From the NCBI RefSeq assembly GCF_026212465.1, contig NC_080051.1, forward strand, positions 2,691,001 through 2,755,000: 64,000 nucleotides of DNA. The letters are read 5' to 3'. Below are positions 11,477-24,468 of this stretch, piece by piece. Under the pieces are notes generated by a model. The model was not told where the DNA came from and searched no databases. It saw nothing but the letters and a program-made list of their open reading frames with translations. This DNA comes from Amaranthus tricolor. Taxonomy: Eukaryota; Streptophyta; Magnoliopsida; Caryophyllales; Amaranthaceae. Numbering within the stretch: position 1 is the stretch's first letter; every line of letters starts with the position of its first letter. The position numbers and the translations under genes were made by a program.

Positions 11477-13717
11477 GATCAATGATCAATGAAGAATGAA
11501 CAAGGATCAATGATCAATAAAGAATGAACGATGAAGAATGAACAAGGATCAATGATCAATGACGAATGAACGATGAAGAATGAACAAAGATCAATGATCA
11601 ATGAAGAATGAACGATGAAGAATGAACAAGGATCAATGATCAATGAAGAATGAACGATGAAGAATGAACAAGAATCAATGATCAATGAAGAATGACCGAT
11701 GAAGAAAGAACAAGGATCAATGATCAATGAAGAATGAACGATGAAGAATGAACAAGAATCAATGATCAATGAAGAATGACCGATGAAGAAAGAACAAGGA
11801 TCAATGATCAATGAAGAATGAACGATGAAGAATGAACAAGGATCAATGATCAATGAAGAATGAACAAGGATCAATCATCAATGAAGAATGAACGATGAAG
11901 AATGAACAAGAATCAATGATCAATGACGAATGAACGATGAAGAATGAACAAGGATCAATGATCAATGAAGAATGAATGATGAAGAATGAACAAGGATCAA
12001 TGATCAATGAAGAATGAACGATGAAGAATGAACAAGGATCAATGCTCAATGAAGAATGAACGATGAAGAATGAACAAGGATCAATGATCAATGAAGAATG
12101 AACGATGAAGAATGAACAAGGATCAATGGTCAATGACGAATGAACGATGAAGAATGAACAAGGATCAATGATCAATGACGAATGAACGATGAAGAATGAA
12201 CAAGGATCAATGATCAATGAAGAATGAACGATGAAGAATGAACAAGGATCAATGGTCAATGACGAATGAACGATGAAGAATGAACAAGGATCAATGATCA
12301 AAGAAGAATGAACAATGAAGAATGAAAAAGGATCAATGATCAATGAAGAATGAACGATGAAGAATGAACAAGGATCAATGGTCAATGACGAATGAACGAT
12401 GAAGAATGAACAAGGATCAATGATCAATGAAGAATGAACGATTAAGAATGAACAAGGATCAATGATCAATGAAGAATGAACGATGAAGAATGAACAAGGA
12501 TCAATGATCAATGAAGAATGAACAAGGATCAATGATCAATAAAGAATGAACGATGAAGAATGAACAAGGATCAATGATCAATGACGAATGAACGATGAAG
12601 AATGAACAAAGATCAATGATCAATGAAGAATGAACGATGAAGAATGAACAAGGATCAATGATCAATGAAGAATGAACGATGAAGAATGAAAAAGAATCAA
12701 TGATCAATGAAGAATGACCGATGAAGAAAGAACAAGGATCAATGATCAATGAAGAATGAACGATGAAGAATGAACAAGGATCAATGATTAATGAAGAATG
12801 AACAAGGATCAATGGTCAATGACGAATGAACGATGAAGAATGAACAAGGATACATGATCAATGAAGAATGAACGATGAAGAATGAACAAGGATCAATGGT
12901 CAATGACGAATGAACGATGAAGAATGAACAAGCATCAATGATCAATGAAGAATGAATGATGAAGAATGAACAAGGATCAATGATCAATGAAGAATGAACG
13001 ATGAAGAATGAACAAGGATCAATGCTCAATGAAGAATGAACGATGAAGAATGAACAAGGAACAATGATCAATGAAGAATGAACGATGAAGAATGAACAAG
13101 GATCAATGGTCAATGACGAATTTACGATGAAGAATGAACAAGGATCAATGATCAATGAAGAATGAACAAGGATCAATCATCAATGAAGAATGAACAATGA
13201 AGAATGAACAAGGATCAATGATCAATGACGAATGAACGATGAAGAATGAACAAGGATCAATGATCAATGAAGAATGAACGATGAATAATGAACAAGGATC
13301 AATGATCAATGAAGAATGAACGATGAAGAATGAACAAGGATCAATGCTCAATGATGAATGAACGATGAAGAATGAACAAGGATCAATGATCAATTAAGAA
13401 TGAACAAGGATCAATGATCAATGAAGAATGAACGATGAAGAATGAACAAGGATCAATGATCAATGAAGAATGAACAAGGATCAAAGGTCAATGACGAATG
13501 AACGATGAAGAATGAACAAGGATACATGATCAATGAAGAATGAACGATGAAGAATGAACAAGGATCAATGGTCAATGACGAATGAACGATGAAGAATGAA
13601 CAAGGATCAATGATCAATGAAGAATTAATGATGAAGAATGAACAAGGATCAATGATCAATGAAGAATGAACGATGAAGAATGAACAAGGATCAATGCTCA
13701 ATGAAGAATGAACGATG
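11422..13717 (+). repeat. 2296-bp tandem duplication, copy 2
   Basis: Same content and order as 9126-11421. The match continues about 90 bp past this end, until GGTC replaces GATC near 13808, which places the exchange point in ordinary monomers. Confidence 0.85.
11841..13450 (+). repeat. Higher-order repeat copy 2 (1610 bp)
   Basis: Identical in layout to the copy 2296 bp upstream, including the missing monomer, so the loss predates the 2296-bp duplication. Inner 28-bp monomers start at 12499, 12779 and 13143. Confidence 0.88.
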
Positions 13718-13772
13718 AAGAATGAACAAGGATCAATGATCAATGAAGAATGAACGATGAAGAATGAACAAG

Positions 13773-15424
13773 GATCAATGATCAATGAAGAATGAACAAG
13801 GATCAATGGTCAATGACGAATGAATGATGAAGAATGAACAAGGATACATGATCAATGAAGAATGAACGATGAAGAATGAACAAGGATCAATGGTCAATGA
13901 CGAATGAACGATGAAGAATGAACAAGGATCAATGATCAATGAAGAATGAATGATGAAGAATGAACAAGGATCAATGATCAATGAAGAATGAACGATGAAG
14001 AATGAACAAGGATCAATGCTCAATGAAGAATGAACGATGAAGAATGAACAAGGATCAATGATCAATGAAGAATGAACGATGAAGAATGAACAAGGATCAA
14101 TGGTCAATGACGAATGAACGATGAAGAATGAACAAGGATCAATGATCAATGACGAATGAACGATGAAGAATGAACAAGGATCAATGATCAATGAAGAATG
14201 AACGATGAAGAATGAACAAGGATCAATGGTCAATGACGATTGAACGATGAAGAATGAACAAGGATCAATGATCAAAGAAGAATGAACAATGAAGAATGAA
14301 AAAGGATCAATGATCAATGAAGAATGAACGATGAAGAATGAACAAGGATCAATGGTCAATGACGAATGAACGATGAAGAATGAACAAGGATCAATGATCA
14401 ATGAAGAATGAACGATTAAGAATGAACAAGGATCAATGATCAATGAAGAATGAACGATGAAGAATGAACAAGGATCAATGATCAATGAAGAATGAACAAG
14501 GATCAATGATCAATAAAGAATGAACGATGAAGAATGAACAAGGATCAATGATCAATGACGAATGAACGATGAAGAATGAACAAAGATCAATGATCAATGA
14601 AGAATGAACGATGAAGAATGAACAAGGATCAATGATCAATGAAGAATGAACGATGAAGAATGAAAAAGAATCAATGATCAATGAAGAATGACCGATGAAG
14701 AAAGAACAAGGATCAATGATCAATGAAGAATGAACGATGAAGAATGAACAAGGATCAATGATTAATGAAGAATGAACAAGGATCAATGGTCAATGACGAA
14801 TGAACGATGAAGAATGAACAAGGATACATGATCAATGAAGAATGAACGATGAAGAATGAACAAGGATCATTGGTCAATGACGAATGAACGATGAAGAATG
14901 AACAAGCATCAATGATCAATGAAGAATGAATGATGAAGAATGAACAAGGATCAATGATCAATGAAGAATGAACGATGAAGAATGAACAAGGATCAATGCT
15001 CAATGAAGAATGAACGATGAAGAATGAACAAGGATCAATGATCAATGAAGAATGAACGATGAAGAATGAACAAGGATCAATGGTCAATGACGAATTTACG
15101 ATGAAGAATGAACAAGGATCAATGATCAATGAAGAATGAACAAGGATCAATCATCAATGAAGAATGAACAATGAAGAATGAACAAGGATCAATGATCAAT
15201 GACGAATGAACGATGAAGAATGAACAAGGATCAATGATCAATGAAGAATGAACGATGAATAATGAACAAGGATCAATGATCAATGAAGAATGAACGATGA
15301 AGAATGAACAAGGATCAATGCTCAATGATGAATGAACGATGAAGAATGAACAAGGATCAATGATCAATTAAGAATGAACAAGGATCAATGATCAATGAAG
15401 AATGAACGATGAAGAATGAACAAG
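13773..15424 (+). repeat. Higher-order repeat copy 3 (1652 bp, reference)
   Basis: Reference copy of the higher-order repeat. Its four sections are 700, 280, 364 and 308 bp, beginning at 13773, 14473, 14753 and 15117, each opened by a 28-bp monomer; a fifth 28-bp monomer lies at 15355-15382. The total is 36 x 42 + 5 x 28. Diagnostic variants in order include GATACATG, GATCAATGCTC, GATCAAAG, GAACGATTAAG, GAACAAAGATC, a GACCGATG/GAAAGAAC pair, GAACAAGCATC, the TTTACG variant, GATCAATCATC, GAATAATG and CAATTAAG. Confidence 0.92.
15383..15424 (+). repeat. Reference 42-bp monomer, type A (consensus)
   Basis: A perfect example of the majority monomer: two H1, then H2, H3, H2, H4. It can also be read as three 14-mers: a = H1 H1, b = H2 H3, c = H2 H4. 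14-mers b and c share their first 11 bases (GAAGAATGAAC) and differ only in the last three, so the 42-mer looks like a triplicated 14-mer, itself a doubled heptad. Nearly all heptads start with GA and most end in AT, which suggests descent from an ancestral GANNAAT-like heptad. The descent is inference; the periodicities are directly visible. Confidence 0.97.
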
Positions 15425-15452
15425 GATCAATGATCAATGAAGAATGAACAAG
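15425..15452 (+). repeat. Reference 28-bp short monomer (14-mer b missing)
   Basis: This unit is H1 H1 H2 H4, the 42-mer without its middle 14-mer (H2 H3). The same short form recurs at fixed places, for example 13773, 14473, 14753, 15117 and 15355 (start positions), and each one shifts reading frame by one base relative to a 42-bp period. The 11-bp identity between 14-mers b and c supplies the homology for such a loss by slippage or unequal exchange. Confidence 0.95.
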
Positions 15453-15494
15453 GATCAATGGTCAATGACGAATGAACGATGAAGAATGAACAAG
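15453..15494 (+). repeat. Reference 42-bp monomer, type B (GGTCAAT GACGAAT)
   Basis: The second major monomer type differs from type A at two linked places: the second H1 is GGTCAAT and the next heptad is GACGAAT. It is interspersed with type A throughout, often every second or third monomer. Rarer derivatives keep the GG but change the next heptad: GACAAAT near 724, 5391 and 6292; GATGAAT near 29538 and 49430; GGTGAAT near 16309. A third type has GATCAAT twice followed by GACGAAT. Type B loses one of the two GATC sites and the TGATCA palindrome of type A. Confidence 0.95.
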
Positions 15495-16404
15495 GATACA
15501 TGATCAATGAAGAATGAACGATGAAGAATGAACAAGGATCAATGGTCAATGACGAATGAACGATGAAGAATGAACAAGGATCAATGATCAATGAAGAATT
15601 AATGATGAAGAATGAACAAGGATCAATGATCCATGAAGAATGAACGATGAAGAATGAACAAGGATCAATGCTCAATGAAGAATGAACGATGAAGAATGAA
15701 CAAGGATCAATGATCAATGAAGAATGAACGATGAAGAATGAACAAGGATCAATGGTCAATGACGAATGAACGATGAAGAATGAACAAGGATCAATGATCA
15801 ATGAAGAATGAACGATGAAGAATGAACAAGGATCAATGATCAATGAAGAATGAGCGATGAAGAATGAATAAGGAGTAATGGTCAATGACGAATGAACGAT
15901 GAAGTATGAACAAGGATCAATGATTAATGACGAATGAACGATGAAGAATGAACAAGGATCAATGATCAATGAAGAATGAGCGATGAAGAATGAACAAGGA
16001 TCAATGATCAATGAAGAATGAACAATGAAAAATGAACAAGGATTAATGGTCAATGACGAATGAACGATGAAGAATGAACAAGGATCAATGATCAATGAAA
16101 AATGAACGATGAAGAATGAACAAGGATCAATGATCAATGAAGAATGAACGATGAAGAATGAACAAGGATCAATGGTCAATGACGAATGAACGATGAAGAA
16201 TGAACAAGGATTAATGATCAATGAAGAATGAACGATTAAGAATGAACAAGGATCAATGATCAATGAAGAATGAACGATGAAGAATGAACAAGGATCAATG
16301 GTCAATGGTGAATGAACGATGAAGAATGAACAAGGATCAATGATCAATTAAGAATGAACAAGGATCAATGATCAATGAAGAATGAACGATGAAGAATGAA
16401 CAAC

Positions 16405-17734
16405 GATCAATGATCAATGAAGAATGAACAAGGATCAATGGTCAATGACGAATGAACGATGAAGAATGAACAAGGATACATGATCAATGAAGAATGAACG
16501 ATGAAGAATGAACAAGGATCAATGGTCAATGACGAATGAACGATGAAGAATGAACAAGGATCAATGATCAATGAAGAATGAATGATGAAGAATGAACAAG
16601 GATCAATGATCAATGAAGAATGAACGATGAAGAATGAACAAGGATCAATGCTCAATGAAGAATGAACGATGAAGAATGAACAAGGATCAATGATCAATGA
16701 AGAATGAACGATGAAGAATGAACAAGGATCAATGGTCAATGACGAATGAACGATGAAGAATGAACAAGGATCAATGATCAATGACGAATGAACGATGAAG
16801 AATGAACAAGGATCAATGATCAATGAAGAATGAACGATGAAGAATGAACAAGGATCAATGGTCAATGACGAATGAACGATGAAGAATGAACAAGGATCAA
16901 TGATCAAAGAAGAATGAACAATGAAGAATGAAAAAGGATCAATGATCAATGAAGAATGAACGATGAAGAATGAACAAGGATCAATGGTCAATGACGAATG
17001 AACGATGAAGAATGAACAAGGATCAATGATCAATGAAGAATGAACGATTAAGAATGAACAAGGATCAATGATCAATGAAGAATGAACGATGAAGAATGAA
17101 CAAGGATCAATGATCAATGAAGAATGAACAAGGATCAATGATCAATAAAGAATGAACGATGAAGAATGAACAAGGATCAATGATCAATGACGAATGAACG
17201 ATGAAGAATGAACAAAGATCAATGATCAATGAAGAATGAACGATGAAGAATGAACAAGGATCAATGATCAATGAAGAATGAACGATGAAGAATGAACAAG
17301 GATCAATGATCAATGAAGAATGAACGATGAAGAATGAACAAGAATCAATGATCAATGAAGAATGACCGATGAAGAAAGAACAAGGATCAATGATCAATGA
17401 AGAATGAACGATGAAGAATGAACAAGGATCAATGATCAATGAAGAATGAACAAGGATCAATCATCAATGAAGAATGAACGATGAAGAATGAACAAGAATC
17501 AATGATCAATGACGAATGAACGATGAAGAATGAACAAGGATCAATGATCAATGAAGAATGAACGATGAATAATGAACAAGGATCAATGATCAATGAAGAA
17601 TGAACGATGAAGAATGAACAAGGATCAATGGTCAATGGTGAATGAACGATGAAGAATGAACAAGGATCAATGATCAATTAAGAATGAACAAGGATCAATG
17701 ATCAATGAAGAATGAACGATGAAGAATGAACAAG
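16405..17734 (+). repeat. Higher-order repeat copy 4 (1330 bp, internally rearranged)
   Basis: The first 700-bp section is normal. The second is 322 bp (one monomer longer than 280) and is followed directly by the 308-bp section at 17427, so the 364-bp section with the TTTACG variant is missing. The net difference from 1652 is -322 bp, consistent with unequal exchange between 28-bp monomers of different sections. Confidence 0.88.
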
Positions 17735-19386
17735 GATCAATGATCAATGAAGAATGAACAAGGATCAATGGTCAATGACGAATGAATGATGAAGAATGAA
17801 CAAGGATACATGATCAATGAAGAATGAACGATGAAGAATGAACAAGGATCAATGGTCAATGACGAATGAACGATGAAGAATGAACAAGGATCAATGATCA
17901 ATGAAGAATGAATGATGAAGAATGAACAAGGATCAATGATCAATGAAGAATGAACGATGAAGAATGAACAAGGATCAATGCTCAATGAAGAATGAACGAT
18001 GAAGAATGAACAAGGATCAATGATCAATGAAGAATGAACGATGAAGAATGAACAAGGATCAATGGTCAATGACGAATGAACGATGAAGAATGAACAAGGA
18101 TCAATGATCAATGACGAATGAACGATGAAGAATGAACAAGGATCAATGATCAATGAAGAATGAACGATGAAGAATGAACAAGGATCAATGGTCAATGACG
18201 AATGAACGATGAAGAATGAACAAGGATCAATGATCAAAGAAGAATGAACAATGAAGAATGAAAAAGGATCAATGATCAATGAAGAATGAACGATGAAGAA
18301 TGAACAAGGATCAATGGTCAATGACGAATGAACGATGAAGAATGAACAAGGATCAATGATCAATGAAGAATGAACGATTAAGAATGAACAAGGATCAATG
18401 ATCAATGAAGAATGAACGATGAAGAATGAACAAGGATCAATGATCAATGAAGAATGAACAAGGATCAATGATCAATAAAGAATGAACGATGAAGAATGAA
18501 CAAGGATCAATGATCAATGACGAATGAACGATGAAGAATGAACAAAGATCAATGATCAATGAAGAATGAACGATGAAGAATGAACAAGGATCAATGATCA
18601 ATGAAGAATGAACGATGAAGAATGAAAAAGAATCAATGATCAATGAAGAATGACCGATGAAGAAAGAACAAGGATCAATGATCAATGAAGAATGAACGAT
18701 GAAGAATGAACAAGGATCAATGATTAATGAAGAATGAACAAGGATCAATGGTCAATGACGAATGAACGATGAAGAATGAACAAGGATACATGATCAATGA
18801 AGAATGAACGATGAAGAATGAACAAGGATCAATGGTCAATGACGAATGAACGATGAAGAATGAACAAGCATCAATGATCAATGAAGAATGAATGATGAAG
18901 AATGAACAAGGATCAATGATCAATGAAGAATGAACGATGAAGAATGAACAAGGATCAATGCTCAATGAAGAATGAACGATGAAGAATGAACAAGGAACAA
19001 TGATCAATGAAGAATGAACGATGAAGAATGAACAAGGATCAATGGTCAATGACGAATTTACGATGAAGAATGAACAAGGATCAATGATCAATGAAGAATG
19101 AACAAGGATCAATCATCAATGAAGAATGAACAATGAAGAATGAACAAGGATCAATGATCAATGACGAATGAACGATGAAGAATGAACAAGGATCAATGAT
19201 CAATGAAGAATGAACGATGAATAATGAACAAGGATCAATGATCAATGAAGAATGAACGATGAAGAATGAACAAGGATCAATGCTCAATGATGAATGAACG
19301 ATGAAGAATGAACAAGGATCAATGATCAATTAAGAATGAACAAGGATCAATGATCAATGAAGAATGAACGATGAAGAATGAACAAG
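17735..19386 (+). repeat. Higher-order repeat copy 5 (1652 bp)
   Basis: Full four-section copy with 28-bp monomers at 17735, 18435, 18715 and 19079. It matches the copy at 22817 at an offset of 5082 bp across all four sections. Confidence 0.9.
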
Positions 19387-19708
19387 GATCAATGATCAAT
19401 GAAGAATGAAGAAGGATCAATGGTCAATGACGAATGAACGATGAAGAATGAACAAGGATACATGATCAATGATGAATGAACGATGAAGAATGAACAAGGA
19501 TCAATGGTCAATGACGAATGAACGATGAAGAATGAACAAGGATCAATGATCAATGAAGAATTAATGATGAAGAATGAACAAGGATCAATGATCAATGAAG
19601 AATGAACGATGAAGAATGAACAAGGATCAATGCTCAATGAAGAATGAACGATGAAGAATGAACAAGGATCAATGATCAATGAAGAATGAACGATGAAGAA
19701 TGAACAAG

Positions 19709-21360
19709 GATCAATGATCAATGAAGAATGAACAAGGATCAATGGTCAATGACGAATGAATGATGAAGAATGAACAAGGATACATGATCAATGAAGAATG
19801 AACGATGAAGAATGAACAAGGATCAATGGTCAATGACGAATGAACGATGAAGAATGAACAAGGATCAATGATCAATGAAGAATGAATGATGAAGAATGAA
19901 CAAGGATCAATGATCAATGAAGAATGAACGATGAAGAATGAACAAGGATCAATGCTCAATGAAGAATGAACGATGAAGAATGTACAAGGATCAATGATCA
20001 ATGAAGAATGAACGATGAAGAATGAACAAGGATCAATGGTCAATGACGAATGAACGATGAAGAATGAACAAGGATCAATGATCAATGACGAATGAACGAT
20101 GAAGAATGAACAAGGATCAATGATCAATGAAGAATGAACGATGAAGAATGAACAAGGATCAATGGTCAATGACGATTGAACGATGAAGAATGAACAAGGA
20201 TCAATGATCAAAGAAGAATGAACAATGAAGAATGAAAAAGGATCAATGATCAATGAAGAATGAACGATGAAGAATGAACAAGGATCAATGGTCAATGACG
20301 AATGAACGATGAAGAATGAACAAGGATCAATGATCAATGAAGAATGAACGATTAAGAATGAACAAGGATCAATGATCAATGAAGAATGAACGATGAAGAA
20401 TGAACAAGGATCAATGATCAATGAAGAATGAACAAGGATCAATGATCAATAAAGAATGAACGATGAAGAATGAACAAGGATCAATGATCAATGACGAATG
20501 AACGATGAAGAATGAAAAAAGATCAATGATCAATGAAGAATGAACGATGAAGAATGAACAAGGATCAATGATCAATGAAGAATGAACGATGAAGAATGAA
20601 AAAGAATCAATGATCAATGAAGAATGACCGATGAAGAAAGAACAAGGATCAATGATCAATGAAGAATGAACGATGAAGAATGAACAAGGATCAATGATTA
20701 ATGAAGAATGAACAAGGATCAATGGTCAATGACGAATGAACGATGAAGAATGAACAAGGATACATGATCAATGAAGAATGAACGATGAAGAATGAACAAG
20801 GATCAATGGTCAATGACGAATGAACGATGAAGAATGAACAAGCATCAATGATCAATGAAGAATGAATGATGAAGAATGAACAAGGATCAATGATCAATGA
20901 AGAATGAACGATGAAGAATGAACAAGGATCAATGCTCAATGAAGAATGAACGATGAAGAATGAACAAGGATCAATGATCAATGAAGAATGAACGATGAAG
21001 AATGAACAAGGATCAATGGTCAATGACGAATTTACGATGAAGAATGAACAAGGATCAATGATCAATGAAGAATGAACAAGGATCAATCATCAATGAAGAA
21101 TGAACAATGAAGAATGAACAAGGATCAATGATCAATGACGAATGAACGATGAAGAATGAACAAGGATCAATGATCAATGAAGAATGAACGATGAATAATG
21201 AACAAGGATCAATGATCAATGAAGAATGAACGATGAAGAATGAACAAGGATCAATGCTCAATGATGAATGAACGATGAAGAATGAACAAGGATCAATGAT
21301 CAATTAAGAATGAACAAGGATCAATGATCAATGAAGAATGAACGATGAAGAATGAACAAG
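19709..21360 (+). repeat. Higher-order repeat copy 6 (1652 bp)
   Basis: Full copy offset 5936 bp from the reference copy at 13773, sharing with it the GACGATTGAAC variant late in the first section. Private variants include GAATGTACAAGG near 19981 and GAATGAAAAAAGATC near 20514. Confidence 0.9.
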
Positions 21361-22816
21361 GATCAATGATCAATGAAGAATGAACAAGGATCAATGGTCA
21401 ATGACGAATGAACGATGAAGAATGAACAAGGATACATGATCAATGAAGAATGAACGATGAAGAATGAACAAGGATCAATGGTCAATGACGAATGAACGAT
21501 GAAGAATGAACAAGGATCAATGATCAATGAAGAATTAATGATGAAGAATGAACAAGGATCAATGATCCATGAAGAATGAACGATGAAGAATGAACAAGGA
21601 TCAATGCTCAATGAAGAATGAACGATGAAGAATGAACAAGGATCAATGATCAATGAAGAATGAACGATGAAGAATGAACAAGGATCAATGGTCAATGACG
21701 AATGAACGATGAAGAATGAACAAGGATCAATGATCAATGAAGAATGAACGATGAAGAATGAACAAGGATCAATGATCAATGAAGAATGAGCGATGAAGAA
21801 TGAATAAGGAGTAATGGTCAATGACGAATGAACGATGAAGTATGAACAAGGATCAATGATTAATGACGAATGAACGATGAAGAATGAACAAGGATCAATG
21901 ATCAATGAAGAATGAGCGATGAAGAATGAACAAGGATCAATGATCAATGAAGAATGAACAATGAAAAATGAACAAGGATTAATGGTCAATGACGAATGAA
22001 CGATGAAGAATGAACAAGGATCAATGATCAATGAAAAATGAACGATGAAGAATGAACAAGGATCAATGATCAATGAAGAATGAACGATGAAGAATGAACA
22101 AGGATCAATGGTCAATGACGAATGAACGATGAAGAATGAACAAGGATTAATGATCAATGAAGAATGAACGATTAAGAATGAACAAGGATCAATGATCAAT
22201 GAAGAATGAACGATGAAGAATGAACAAGGATCAATGATCAATGAAGAATGAACAAGGATCAATGATCAATAAAGAATGAACGATGAAGAATGAACAAGGA
22301 TCAATGATCAATGACGAATGAACGATGAAGAATGAACAAAGATCAATGATCAATGAAGAATGAACGATGAAGAATGAACAAGGATCAATGATCAATGAAG
22401 AATGAACGATGAAGAATGAACAAGAATCAATGATCAATGAAGAATGACCGATGAAGAAAGAACAAGGATCAATGATCAATGAAGAATGAACGATGAAGAA
22501 TGAACAAGGATCAATGATCAATGAAGAATGAACAAGGATCAATCATCAATGAAGAATGAACGATGAAGAATGAACAAGAATCAATGATCAATGACGAATG
22601 AACGATGAAGAATGAACAAGGATCAATGATCAATGAAGAATGAACGATGAATAATGAACAAGGATCAATGATCAATGAAGAATGAACGATGAAGAATGAA
22701 CAAGGATCAATGGTCAATGGTGAATGAACGATGAAGAATGAACAAGGATCAATGATCAATTAAGAATGAACAAGGATCAATGATCAATGAAGAATGAACG
22801 ATGAAGAATGAACAAG
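21361..22816 (+). repeat. GAGTAATGG/GAAGTATG marker block, copy 2, plus partial higher-order repeat
   Basis: The first 868 bp match the block at 15425, lacking its final monomers. The rest is a 280-bp section (22229) and a 308-bp section (22509) of a higher-order repeat with the 364-bp section missing, the same omission seen at 17107-17734. Confidence 0.85.
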
Positions 22817-24468
22817 GATCAATGATCAATGAAGAATGAACAAGGATCAATGGTCAATGACGAATGAATGATGAAGAATGAACAAGGATACATGATCAAT
22901 GAAGAATGAACGATGAAGAATGAACAAGGATCAATGGTCAATGACGAATGAACGATGAAGAATGAACAAGGATCAATGATCAATGAAGAATGAATGATGA
23001 AGAATGAACAAGGATCAATGATCAATGAAGAATGAACGATGAAGAATGAACAAGGATCAATGCTCAATGAAGAATGAACGATGAAGAATGAACAAGGATC
23101 AATGATCAATGAAGAATGAACGATGAAGAATGAACAAGGATCAATGGTCAATGACGAATGAACGATGAAGAATGAACAAGGATCAATGATCAATGACGAA
23201 TGAACGATGAAGAATGAACAAGGATCAATGATCAATGAAGAATGAACGATGAAGAATGAACAAGGATCAATGGTCAATGACGAATGAACGATGAAGAATG
23301 AACAAGGATCAATGATCAAAGAAGAATGAACAATGAAGAATGAAAAAGGATCAATGATCAATGAAGAATGAACGATGAAGAATGAACAAGGATCAATGGT
23401 CAATGACGAATGAACGATGAAGAATGAACAAGGATCAATGATCAATGAAGAATGAACGATTAAGAATGAACAAGGATCAATGATCAATGAAGAATGAACG
23501 ATGAAGAATGAACAAGGATCAATGATCAATGAAGAATGAACAAGGATCAATGATCAATAAAGAATGAACGATGAAGAATGAACAAGGATCAATGATCAAT
23601 GACGAATGAACGATGAAGAATGAACAAAGATCAATGATCAATGAAGAATGAACGATGAAGAATGAACAAGGATCAATGATCAATGAAGAATGAACGATGA
23701 AGAATGAAAAAGAATCAATGATCAATGAAGAATGACCGATGAAGAAAGAACAAGGATCAATGATCAATGAAGAATGAACGATGAAGAATGAACAAGGATC
23801 AATGATTAATGAAGAATGAACAAGGATCAATGGTCAATGACGAATGAACGATGAAGAATGAACAAGGATACATGATCAATGAAGAATGAACGATGAAGAA
23901 TGAACAAGGATCAATTGTCAATGACGAATGAACGATGAAGAATGAACAAGCATCAATGATCAATGAAGAATGAATGATGAAGAATGAACAAGGATCAATG
24001 ATCAATGAAGAATGAACGATGAAGAATGAACAAGGATCAATGCTCAATGAAGAATGAACGATGAAGAATGAACAAGGAACAATGATCAATGAAGAATGAA
24101 CGATGAAGAATGAACAAGGATCAATGGTCAATGACGAATTTACGATGAAGAATGAACAAGGATCAATGATCAATGAAGAATGAACAAGGATCAATCATCA
24201 ATGAAGAATGAACAATGAAGAATGAACAAGGATCAATGATCAATGACGAATGAACGATGAAGAATGAACAAGGATCAATGATCAATGAAGAATGAACGAT
24301 GAATAATGAACAAGGATCAATGATCAATGAAGAATGAACGATGAAGAATGAACAAGGATCAATGCTCAATGATGAATGAACGATGAAGAATGAACAAGGA
24401 TCAATGATCAATTAAGAATGAACAAGGATCAATGATCAATGAAGAATGAACGATGAAGAATGAACAAG
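22817..24468 (+). repeat. Higher-order repeat copy 7 (1652 bp)
   Basis: Full copy, directly followed by another full copy at 24469, making a clean tandem pair. It has a private CAATTGTC variant near 23913. Confidence 0.9.

Larger units (their letters stand above)
15425..16404 (+). repeat. GAGTAATGG/GAAGTATG marker block, copy 1
   Basis: A 980-bp insertion between higher-order repeats carrying the run GATCCATG, GAATGAGCGATG, GAATAAGGAGTAATGG (15866-15881) and GAAGTATGAAC. It shares this run with 21361-22228 (offset 5936), 28053-28890 (offset 6692 from the second copy) and, in an older form, the segment around 5060-5300. Within the 9-28 kb domain it separates super-blocks of roughly 6-7 kb. 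Confidence 0.87.
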
